Shown piece after piece: positions 34,537-41,617 of a stretch of 64,000 nt of DNA. The stretch is from Chloroflexota bacterium. Its GTDB lineage: Bacteria; Chloroflexota; Anaerolineae; Anaerolineales; Anaerolineaceae. The position numbers and the translations under genes are program-made. Each line of letters opens with the position of its first letter. Position 1 is the stretch's first letter. The notes beneath the pieces were generated by a model that did not search any database, was not told the origin of the DNA, and saw nothing but the letters and a program-made list of their open reading frames with translations. The stretch is from the NCBI GenBank assembly GCA_021825925.1, contig JAKAFP010000001.1, positions 558,001-622,000 of the forward strand, in the 5' to 3' direction.

Positions 34537-35925
34537 ATGAGTAATTTTCACTCCCCTGACGATAACTCTGTTACCGAGATTCAGTCGCAGCCCAACAGCC
34601 GAGAGGCTGAAGAAGCTGTACTGGGTTCCATTTTAATTAATCCTGAATCTTATTATGATGTGGCCGAGATTCTACATGAGGATGATTTTTATATCATTCG
34701 CAACCAGTGGGTGTGGAGTTCATTTGTTCGCCTAAACGAAAAGCGTGCCCCGATTGACATTCTCACGGTCAGTGAAGATCTGCAGAACCACAATCAACTC
34801 AGCGACATCGGTGGACAAGCCTACCTGATCTCTCTGGTTAACCAAACACCAACCTCCCTGCATGCGCAATCGTATTCACATATCGTTGAACAAAACGCCA
34901 TCCGCAGGCGGATGCTGGCCGCTGCCAATGAAATGGCCAAGCTGGCTTACGACCAGGAAAAAGACGTAGATACCATTATTGATAAAGCCGAAATGTCTGT
35001 CTTTGGCTTGAGCGAAAGACGAGTTCGGCATGATCTTGAACCGATCGAACGCGTCTTAAGTAATTATTACGATCACGTGGACGAACTCTCTCAAAGAGAT
35101 GAAGAAATTTTCGGTGTTCCCACTGGTTTAACCGATCTTGATAAGCTTCTAGGTGGGTTACAGAAATCTGACCTGCTGATCATCGCCGGTCGCCCTGGTT
35201 CAGGTAAGACCGGTTTCATGCTTTCGATCGCCAAAAACGCCGCGCAAAAACATAAGAAACATGTGGCTTTTTTCTCGCTGGAAATGTCCAATGAGCAATT
35301 GGTACAGCGTTTGATCGCCCAGGAAACCAAGATTGATACGCAGCGTTTGCGCACCGGCAAGCTCGAAGATGAAGAATGGCCGCTCTTTACCCACGCGGTT
35401 GAAGTGTTGGGCGATACCCACATGTGGCTGGATGATACGCCGGCCATCACCCCGCTGCAGCTCCGCACCAAATGCCGCCGTTTGCACATGGAACACAACC
35501 TCGATCTGATCATCATTGACTACCTGCAGTTGATGGGCAGCGATTCGCGCAACGAAAACCGTGTACAGGAAGTCTCTCACATCTCTCGCAGCCTGAAAGT
35601 CTTGGCACGCGAATTGAACGTTCCGGTGTTGGCAGGCGCCCAGCTTTCTCGTGCGGTTGAGCAGCGTGAAGGTAAGAAACCTGTGCTCTCAGATCTGCGT
35701 GAATCCGGCTCCCTCGAGCAGGACGCGGATATTGTCATGTTCATCCACAGGCCTGATATGCTTGAAAAAGACAATCCCCGCCAGAATATTGCCGAGCTGA
35801 TCGTGGCCAAACATCGTAATGGTCCCACCCATCCCGGCATCGAACTGGTCTTCTTGAACAACCTGGCCAAGTTTGAGAACGCAGCCACCTTCTCGGGTGA
35901 CTTCAAGGATAAAAAGAGAAATTAG
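34537..35925 (+). CDS. dnaB: Replicative DNA helicase DnaB
   Basis: The 462-residue helicase has the N-terminal domain ('SREAEEAVLGSILINPE'), the linker helix, and the RecA-like core with Walker A 'AGRPGSGKT', 'FSLEMSNEQLVQR', Walker B 'LDLIIIDYLQLM', 'AGAQLSR' and 'LRESGSLEQDADIV'. It unwinds DNA at the replication fork as a hexamer. RBS TTTGGAGAA precedes the ATG at about 14 bases. The next two genes encode a DnaD-like and a DnaC/DnaI-like protein, so this operon gathers helicase and loader functions. Confidence 0.95.
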   Translation: MSNFHSPDDNSVTEIQSQPNSREAEEAVLGSILINPESYYDVAEILHEDDFYIIRNQWVWSSFVRLNEKRAPIDILTVSEDLQNHNQLSDIGGQAYLISLVNQTPTSLHAQSYSHIVEQNAIRRRMLAAANEMAKLAYDQEKDVDTIIDKAEMSVFGLSERRVRHDLEPIERVLSNYYDHVDELSQRDEEIFGVPTGLTDLDKLLGGLQKSDLLIIAGRPGSGKTGFMLSIAKNAAQKHKKHVAFFSLEMSNEQLVQRLIAQETKIDTQRLRTGKLEDEEWPLFTHAVEVLGDTHMWLDDTPAITPLQLRTKCRRLHMEHNLDLIIIDYLQLMGSDSRNENRVQEVSHISRSLKVLARELNVPVLAGAQLSRAVEQREGKKPVLSDLRESGSLEQDADIVMFIHRPDMLEKDNPRQNIAELIVAKHRNGPTHPGIELVFLNNLAKFENAATFSGDFKDKKRN

Positions 35926-35933
35926 GGCAGGCC

Positions 35934-36620
35934 ATGTCTCCATTCAGCGGATTCAATGCATCCACCGGCAAGAACACTCCCATCCCGGCGGCTTTCTTCA
36001 CCGACTTGCTGCCTCAGGTGACCGACCTTGATGAGCTGCGTGTCATCTTGTGGGCGTTTAGAAGTCTCGATCAACAACAAGGCGATCTCCGGTACCTGAC
36101 CCTTGAAGATTTTTTGGAAGCCGAAGAATTCATCCCGAGTCTGGGCAAGAACGAAAAGGATCAAAAAGCAAGACTGGCAAAAGCGCTGGAAGGGTCAGAA
36201 CGATTGGGTGTGCTGCTGAAAGCCGAGAATGGTGAACAGATGTTATATTTTCTCAATTCACCCCGGGGCAGGGCTGCACTTGAAGCATTATCGCAAGGCG
36301 CCTGGAAGCCTGAAGCGCATCATGCGGCAGCTTTTACCACCGGACGGCCGAATATTTTTGCCTTGTATGAACAGAACATCGGTCCGCTGACCCCGCTGAT
36401 TGCGGATGCGTTACGCGATGCTGAAGGCCAATACCCGGCAGATTGGATCAATGATGCCTTCAGGATTTCAGTTACCCGAAACGCGCGCAGTTGGAAGTAC
36501 ATAGAAGCCATTTTACGTAATTGGAAAGAGAAAGGCCGCGATGAAAGAGATCAACGATCCACTCAAGAAGATCGCAAACTCGACAGTGAGGGCCAATATG
36601 GCGACTACATCCTCCACTAA
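35934..36620 (+). CDS. DnaD-domain replication protein
   Basis: The 228-residue protein has a winged-helix-like N-terminal part ('IPAAFFTDLLPQVTDLDELR') and a C-terminal DnaD/phage-replication domain ('IFALYEQNIGPLTPLIADAL', 'WINDAFRISVTRNARSWKYI'), followed by a polar tail. In Firmicutes DnaD takes part in primosome assembly and helicase loading. It starts 8 bp after dnaB behind AGGGCAGG, and its 3' end overlaps the loader gene, which supports a joint role in loading DnaB. Confidence 0.85.
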   Translation: MSPFSGFNASTGKNTPIPAAFFTDLLPQVTDLDELRVILWAFRSLDQQQGDLRYLTLEDFLEAEEFIPSLGKNEKDQKARLAKALEGSERLGVLLKAENGEQMLYFLNSPRGRAALEALSQGAWKPEAHHAAAFTTGRPNIFALYEQNIGPLTPLIADALRDAEGQYPADWINDAFRISVTRNARSWKYIEAILRNWKEKGRDERDQRSTQEDRKLDSEGQYGDYILH

Positions 36621-37938
36621 GACCGACAAACCCAAAGGGGAGGTCTGCCCTATTTGCGGCGGGGTGGGTTTCGTGCGCAAGGATGTGCCGATCAGCGACC
36701 CTGATTTTGGCAAGCTGACCATGTGCGTCTGCAAACAAAACGATCAAAACCGTACCGCCCAGGAACGCCTGCTCCGCATGAGCAACCTCGAAGCCTTCAG
36801 TCAAATGACCTTCCATTCTTTTTCGGTGCAGGGACGGCTAGGATTGGGGGACGAGCAGATCCAGTCGCTGCAGTACGGACTGAGCCAGGCGCAGCAGTAC
36901 GCCGCCGCACCACGGGGTTGGATGGTACTGATGGGTACCTACGGCTGTGGCAAGACTCATCTTGCGGCGGCCATTGCCAACACCTGTGTGGAATACGGCA
37001 TGAATACCCTTTTCCTGACCGTGCCTGACCTTTTGGATTGGCTGCGCTATTCCTATGATTCAGCAGACACCACCTTTGAGCAGCGTTTTGAAGAGATTCG
37101 CAACGTCGGCTTGCTGGTGCTGGATGATCTCGGTTCCCAAAACTCCACCAAATGGGCGGCTGAAAAGCTCTTTCAGATCATTGATTACCGCTACTCGCGC
37201 AAACTACCGCTGGTCGTAACCACCAACCTGACCTTTGAAGACCTGGATGACCGCATTCGATCACGATTGCAGGACCCCGATCTTTCAACCCGGGTGCGTA
37301 TTTCTGCGCCCGATTATCGGGCACCCATCAAAGACAGCAAGGATCCACTGGTGTACCAGCTTCAACTGCTGGGCGACCGTTCGTTTGGCAACTGGAGTGG
37401 AAGGGAACCTGAGCGTCTGCCGCTTGATGTTCAGAACAACCTTGAGAACGTCTTTAGAGCCGCCCAGGATTTCGCCGAATCACCGCGCGGCTGGCTGGTG
37501 ATGATGGGCACCTACGGCTGTGGCAAGACCCACCTGGCCGCGGCCATCGGCAATTACCGCAAGGGGATGGGCGATGATCCCATCTTTGTGGTCGTGCCGG
37601 ATTTGCTGGACCATTTGCGCGCCACTTTCAGTCCGGCCAGCAATGTTTCATACGATGAGATGTTTAACCGCGTTAAAGGGGCATCCGTACTGATACTGGA
37701 TGATCTGGGCACTCAAAGTGCCACACCCTGGGCACGAGAAAAGCTTTACCAGATCTTCAATGAACGCTATAACGCCAAGCTGCCTACGGTCATCACCATG
37801 TCAGGCAACCTTGATGATTTGGATGCGCGTATTCGCAGCCGTATGCTGGATGGCCGTCTGTGTTCCATCTATGAGATCCTTGCGTCTTCGTATCGCGGTG
37901 GTATGTCCAGGGCAGAACGTCCTCGCAAGAACAAATAA
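36598..37938 (+). CDS. Double-AAA+ DnaC/DnaI-like helicase loader
   Basis: The protein has a Cys-rich N-terminus ('CPICGGVGF...CVCK') and then two AAA+ modules. Module 1 has 'GTYGCGKTHLAAAI' and 'LLVLDDLGSQ'; module 2 repeats 'GTYGCGKTHLAAAI' and has 'VLILDDLGTQ'. Each also ends with a sensor/arginine segment ('DDRIRSRLQD', 'DARIRSRMLD'). Ordinary DnaC/DnaI has one AAA+ domain, so this is an internal duplication. It would load DnaB. Start chosen: ATG 36598 behind GAGGG (446 residues); ATG 36541 with AGAAAGG is a strong alternative (465 residues). Confidence 0.85.
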   Translation: MATTSSTKTDKPKGEVCPICGGVGFVRKDVPISDPDFGKLTMCVCKQNDQNRTAQERLLRMSNLEAFSQMTFHSFSVQGRLGLGDEQIQSLQYGLSQAQQYAAAPRGWMVLMGTYGCGKTHLAAAIANTCVEYGMNTLFLTVPDLLDWLRYSYDSADTTFEQRFEEIRNVGLLVLDDLGSQNSTKWAAEKLFQIIDYRYSRKLPLVVTTNLTFEDLDDRIRSRLQDPDLSTRVRISAPDYRAPIKDSKDPLVYQLQLLGDRSFGNWSGREPERLPLDVQNNLENVFRAAQDFAESPRGWLVMMGTYGCGKTHLAAAIGNYRKGMGDDPIFVVVPDLLDHLRATFSPASNVSYDEMFNRVKGASVLILDDLGTQSATPWAREKLYQIFNERYNAKLPTVITMSGNLDDLDARIRSRMLDGRLCSIYEILASSYRGGMSRAERPRKNK

Positions 37939-37953
37939 TTAATACCCAATAAG

Positions 37954-38394
37954 CTAGACCGGGTTAACTTCTGAGGTGCAGTGCGGGCAGCGGCTGGCCT
38001 TTTTTGAGATCGCGGTCATGCAGTACGGGCATTCGCGTGTGGTCGCTTCAACCGGTTTCTCTTCTTTTTTAGTTAATTTGTTCATGGCGCGGATCATTAT
38101 AAAGATCACCAGGGCCACGATAAGAAAATTGACCACATTATTCAGGAACAAGCCGTAGTTCAGGGTGGGAGCGCCGGCAGCCTGGGCTTCTGCCAGGCTG
38201 GCATACTTGACCTTGCTCATGTTGATATAGAGGTTGGAAAAATCCACTTTACCGAGCAGCAGCCCGATGGGGGGCATGAGCACATCATTGACTAGTGAAG
38301 TAATGATCTTGCCAAACGCGCCGCCGATGATCACCGCAACGGCCAGGTCCACCACATTACCGCGTAAAATAAAAGCCTTAAACTCTTTAAGCAT
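37954..38394 (-). CDS. mscL: Large-conductance mechanosensitive channel with zinc-ribbon tail
   Basis: The 146-residue protein is a typical MscL over its first 105 residues: '[23 protein letters not shown]' (TM1), '[12 protein letters not shown]' and the second membrane helix '[12 protein letters not shown]'. The C-terminal bundle is replaced or extended by a zinc ribbon, '[18 protein letters not shown]' (CxxC-x11-CxxC). MscL opens under membrane tension and releases solutes during hypo-osmotic shock. The zinc ribbon may replace the helical bundle as an assembly clamp. RBS GAGGAGGAA precedes the ATG. Confidence 0.92.
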   Translation of the reverse strand: MLKEFKAFILRGNVVDLAVAVIIGGAFGKIITSLVNDVLMPPIGLLLGKVDFSNLYINMSKVKYASLAEAQAAGAPTLNYGLFLNNVVNFLIVALVIFIMIRAMNKLTKKEEKPVEATTRECPYCMTAISKKASRCPHCTSEVNPV

Positions 38395-38473
38395 AATTCC
38401 TCCTCAGATCTCGATAATATTTATAAACTTTACCTCGAATAAAGCATGATTGTCAAATGGTTTTAGTCGAACA

Positions 38474-38506
38474 GTCATTGCGAGCGTTTTTTGCGAAGCA
38501 ATCCCC
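38474..38506. repeat. Dispersed 'GTCATTGCGAGCG...GCGAAGCAATCCCC' type repeat
   Basis: GTCATTGCGAGCG and GCGAAGCAATCCCC match the sequence type of short palindromic repeats seen in many unrelated environmental genomes. ATTGC and GCAAT can pair. Only this one copy was noticed in the window. Confidence 0.5.
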
Positions 38507-38590
38507 ATCAAGGTTTACGCAATAACTCAATGACTGATTGATGACTTAATCATCCCGCCCCTTGACACATGGTTTATAATAAAATGATGG

Positions 38591-38610
38591 AATAGAATAT
38601 ATATTCTATT
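38591..38610. promoter_or_regulatory. Perfect 20-bp palindrome, candidate operator
   Basis: AATAGAATATATATTCTATT is its own reverse complement over all 20 bases. It lies 265 bp before the MFS gene and 196 bp before mscL, and could bind a dimeric regulator or simply be a cruciform-prone A/T element. Confidence 0.4.
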
Positions 38611-38875
38611 ATTTTGTGATGTTGGCTCTTAACAACATTATGAATTGACAGCCATCCATGAAACAACTGCGATTATGAGATCAAATGAGAATTGAATTTA
38701 ATTGTTTTTGATTTAACGTAAAGAAAACAATTTTTTTTACGCTTATCTCCTTCGTGAAACGGGTTTTCACTTATAGCATTTTGGTCATTCAAGAGTAGCG
38801 TCCTATTGCTGGATGAACTTCTCTTACTAAGACGTCCTAAAGAACCATTTTCACCGTGTTAGAATAATCTTCATC

Positions 38876-40114
38876 ATGATCGCCAAACTAAAAACCGCCC
38901 AAAAAGAGTACCCCGGCCAGTTCTGGATCCTGTTCATTGGCATGCTGATCAGCACCATTGGACAATCCATGATTTGGCCGTTCCTGATGATCTATGTCTC
39001 CAAAAAGTTGTCGCTGCCTTTGGCGCAGACCGCCAGCCTCATCAGCATGAACGCAGCCATGGGGTTGATCTTTTCCTTTGTGGCTGGCCCCATCATTGAC
39101 CGCCTGGGTCGCAAGTGGGTCATGGTGGTCAGTCTGGTGGGTATGGGCATCATGTACTTTTTCATGAGCACAGCCGCCACCTTCGCGGAATTTGCGGTGG
39201 CGCAGTGTTTGATGGGTGCCTTGACCCCCCTTTACCGGGTTGGCGCGGATGCCATGCTGGCAGATCTTATCCCCGCTGAGAAGCGTACAGATGCCTATTC
39301 GCTCTTGCGCATGAGCAATAACGCTGGAGTAGCCATTGGTCCGGCCATAGGCGGCTTTATAGCCTCTACTTCATACACATTGGCTTTTTATATCGCCGCA
39401 GCCGGATTGAGCTTCTACGGGTTGCTGATCGCCTTCAGAGCCAATGAGACCCTACCTAGTGGTGTATCAAACACGCTCAAGGGAAAATTCATATTTGCGG
39501 GGTATGGGCACATTTTCAAACACCGTGAATTCATGGGATTCATTGGAGCGTTTACCCTGACAACCATGTTGGCCTCCATGGTTTGGGTGCTGCTTCCGGT
39601 CTATTCAAACACCAACTTTGGGCTGTCTGAAAAGCTGTATGGGTTCATCCCGACCACCAATGCATTGATGGTGGTGGGACTGCAGTACCTGGTGACCCTG
39701 GTCACAAGGCGGCATAAACCGATGACGGTGCTTACCGTTGGCACCCTGTTCTATGCGGCTTCCACGATTATGATTGCCCTGTTTACGGGTTTCTGGGGTT
39801 TCTGGTTCTGCATGGTCATCATGACGATCGGAGAGTTGATCATCAGCCCAACCGCCACGACATACACGGCCAACGCTGCACCGGTAGACATGCGCGGACG
39901 TTATATGAGCGTGTTCGGTTTGACCTCCTCAGTAGCTTCCTTGATTGCACCTGTTTTGGGTGGCGTGTTGAGTGACCATTTTGGCGGACGTTCCATCTGG
40001 CTGGGCGGGGGAGTGATCGGTGTGCTGGCGATCGGGGCTTTTCTGTGGCTGACCATTCTGGTCAATAATCGAAAGAATGCCAAAAAAATACCAGACTTAT
40101 CCATGGAACCATAA
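38876..40114 (+). CDS. Major facilitator superfamily transporter
   Basis: The 412-residue protein has 12 predicted membrane segments and the MFS loop 2-3 motif 'GPIIDRLGRKWVMVV', with a second copy-like loop 'GVLSDHFGGRSIW' between later segments. The overall pattern resembles the drug or sugar efflux (MdtG/YfmO-like) branch, but the substrate is unknown. A TAGAAT box lies ten bases before the ATG, with no ribosome-binding site, so the mRNA has at most a very short leader. It stands alone. Confidence 0.85.
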   Translation: MIAKLKTAQKEYPGQFWILFIGMLISTIGQSMIWPFLMIYVSKKLSLPLAQTASLISMNAAMGLIFSFVAGPIIDRLGRKWVMVVSLVGMGIMYFFMSTAATFAEFAVAQCLMGALTPLYRVGADAMLADLIPAEKRTDAYSLLRMSNNAGVAIGPAIGGFIASTSYTLAFYIAAAGLSFYGLLIAFRANETLPSGVSNTLKGKFIFAGYGHIFKHREFMGFIGAFTLTTMLASMVWVLLPVYSNTNFGLSEKLYGFIPTTNALMVVGLQYLVTLVTRRHKPMTVLTVGTLFYAASTIMIALFTGFWGFWFCMVIMTIGELIISPTATTYTANAAPVDMRGRYMSVFGLTSSVASLIAPVLGGVLSDHFGGRSIWLGGGVIGVLAIGAFLWLTILVNNRKNAKKIPDLSMEP

Positions 40115-40161
40115 CAGAAGGCAAGAAAACAGCGGCTATTGCTTATAGCCATCGAAATTTG

Positions 40162-40167
40162 TATAAT
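40162..40167 (+). promoter_or_regulatory. -10 box with leaderless spacing before the secreted protein gene
   Basis: TATAAT here and TTGCTT at 40139-40144 are 17 bp apart. Six bases separate the -10 box from GTG 40174 and nine from ATG 40177. Confidence 0.6.
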
Positions 40168-40173
40168 ATGTAA

Positions 40174-41127
40174 GTGATGAAGAAATTACGATGGACTTCC
40201 GTTTTTGTGATTCTGGCCTTACTGATCGCCTTGGTTCCCCAGGCGGTCAAGGCGCAGTCCTCTGATTCTGTCTTCGTCTCTGAAACCGGGCATTGGATCT
40301 GGGGTGACTTTTTACGCACCTACAACAGTGTCAGCGATCCCCTGCTTTATTTTGGATATCCCATCACCGATGATTTTACTGATCCACAGACGAACCAGCG
40401 CGTGCAATACTTCCAGCGCGCCCGATTCGATATGGTGGATACTCCTGAAGGTCCCATGGTACAAATTGCCCCGTTGGGTAAACTGCTGCATCAAGAGGGC
40501 GCAGAACTTGCGGATATCCCGCGTGAAGGGCCGACCTGCCGCAATTTCAATTCTGGCTTCACTGTTTGTTATGCCTTCCTGCAATTTTACGATTCTTATG
40601 ACGGTGCGACCTGGTTCGGCCAGCCCATTTCTGAGGTGGAAGTCGCTGATGGACATTACGTGCAGTACTTCGAAAATATCCGCATGGAATGGTGGCCAGA
40701 TAAACCCAGTGGTCAGCGTGTGGTGATCTCGGATCTTGGACGCATTTTTTTTGACAAAGAAGTGCGTAATCCTGAGTTATTAAAATCCAGCCAAATGGCC
40801 AGTATCGCTGGCACTTTGATCAACCCCCAGGTGAATGTTTTTGCCCTTTATTCCCTGGTTGGGGCAGGTGAACCACAAACTATTTATGTCATTGTGCAGG
40901 ATCAAAACCTGCTGCCGGTGGCCAATGCCCAGGTGGGTGTAACCCTCTACTATCCCGATGGCAGCAAGCAGTTCTACCGTCTTGCAGAGACCAACGAATT
41001 TGGCATCAGTCAATTCAGTTTTCAGGTTGATCAATTGGAGGTCCGCACTGTGGTGAATGCAGTTGCCGACATCAACATTCGTGGAGAATCTGCCTCAGGA
41101 AAAACCTGGTTTCGGATCTGGTGGTAA
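40174..41127 (+). CDS. Secreted protein with LGFP-like repeats and Ig-like C-terminal domain
   Basis: The 317-residue product has a signal peptide (MMKK, hydrophobic 9-23, likely cleavage after 'VKA'). Two LGFP-like units follow: 'LYFGYPITDDF...VQYFQRARFDM' and 'TWFGQPISEVE...VQYFENIRMEWW'. The last 100 residues ('PVANAQVGVTLYYPDG...') look like an Ig-like or carboxypeptidase-regulatory-like fold. Such proteins are frequent in Chloroflexota envelopes and their role is unknown. GTG 40174 fits a leaderless start best; ATG 40177 is one codon later. Confidence 0.72.
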   Translation: MMKKLRWTSVFVILALLIALVPQAVKAQSSDSVFVSETGHWIWGDFLRTYNSVSDPLLYFGYPITDDFTDPQTNQRVQYFQRARFDMVDTPEGPMVQIAPLGKLLHQEGAELADIPREGPTCRNFNSGFTVCYAFLQFYDSYDGATWFGQPISEVEVADGHYVQYFENIRMEWWPDKPSGQRVVISDLGRIFFDKEVRNPELLKSSQMASIAGTLINPQVNVFALYSLVGAGEPQTIYVIVQDQNLLPVANAQVGVTLYYPDGSKQFYRLAETNEFGISQFSFQVDQLEVRTVVNAVADINIRGESASGKTWFRIWW

Positions 41128-41173
41128 TCCATATAACTAATGTACATGTAGGTAAAAACTTGAAGGATAAATC

Positions 41174-41584
41174 ATGAAACGTGAAATTATTTGGAATGAA
41201 GCGTTTTCAGTAGGCGTAAAAATTTTAGATCAACAGCATCAAAAGATATTGGATGAACTGAATAAACTATATTCCACCTTTGATACCACATCAGAAAAAG
41301 AGGATCTGGCAATAATCTTAAATAATTTGATAGATTATGCCAGTCAACATTTTTCCACTGAAGAAGGCTTGTTGGAAAAATATAAATATCATGATTTGAT
41401 CACTCAACGCAGTGAACACTCCCTCTACCAACAAAAAATTAATGGTTTTATGCAAAGGTTTGAGGCAGAAGGGCATGCCGTCGTTTTGGAAACGATCGGT
41501 TTTTTGGCGGATTGGTGGATGGGGCATATTCAAGGGTGTGACAAAGAATACTCACGCTTTTTAAATAATAACGGTGTCTTCTAA
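41174..41584 (+). CDS. Bacteriohemerythrin
   Basis: The 136-residue protein has the full hemerythrin ligand set: H in 'DQQHQK', 'HFSTEE', H in 'SEHSLYQQK' and 'HIQGCDKEY'. It binds O2 at a di-iron site and probably serves oxygen sensing, storage or delivery, which would suit a facultative or microaerophilic organism. RBS AAGGA lies before the ATG. It is followed by a strong bidirectional terminator. Confidence 0.92.
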   Translation: MKREIIWNEAFSVGVKILDQQHQKILDELNKLYSTFDTTSEKEDLAIILNNLIDYASQHFSTEEGLLEKYKYHDLITQRSEHSLYQQKINGFMQRFEAEGHAVVLETIGFLADWWMGHIQGCDKEYSRFLNNNGVF

Positions 41585-41587
41585 ACA

Positions 41588-41614
41588 AAACCGCCCGGGC
41601 TAAACCGGGCGGTT
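41588..41614. terminator. Bidirectional intrinsic terminator
   Basis: AAACCGCCCGG and CCGGGCGGTTT form an 11-bp stem with T-rich flanks on both strands, separating the convergent hemerythrin and TPR genes. Confidence 0.9.
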
Positions 41615-41617
41615 TAT

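Larger units (their letters stand above)
38395..38875. other. Intergenic region between mscL and the MFS gene
   Basis: No gene is supported in these 480 A/T-rich bases. They contain a dispersed-type repeat (38474-38506), a perfect 20-bp palindrome (38591-38610), and near the end TAGAAT (38860-38865), the likely -10 box of the MFS gene, ten bases before its ATG. Confidence 0.6.

Noticed and set aside
38474..38506. Insertion sequence end
   Set aside because: It matches a dispersed short palindromic repeat type; there is no transposase or second end nearby.
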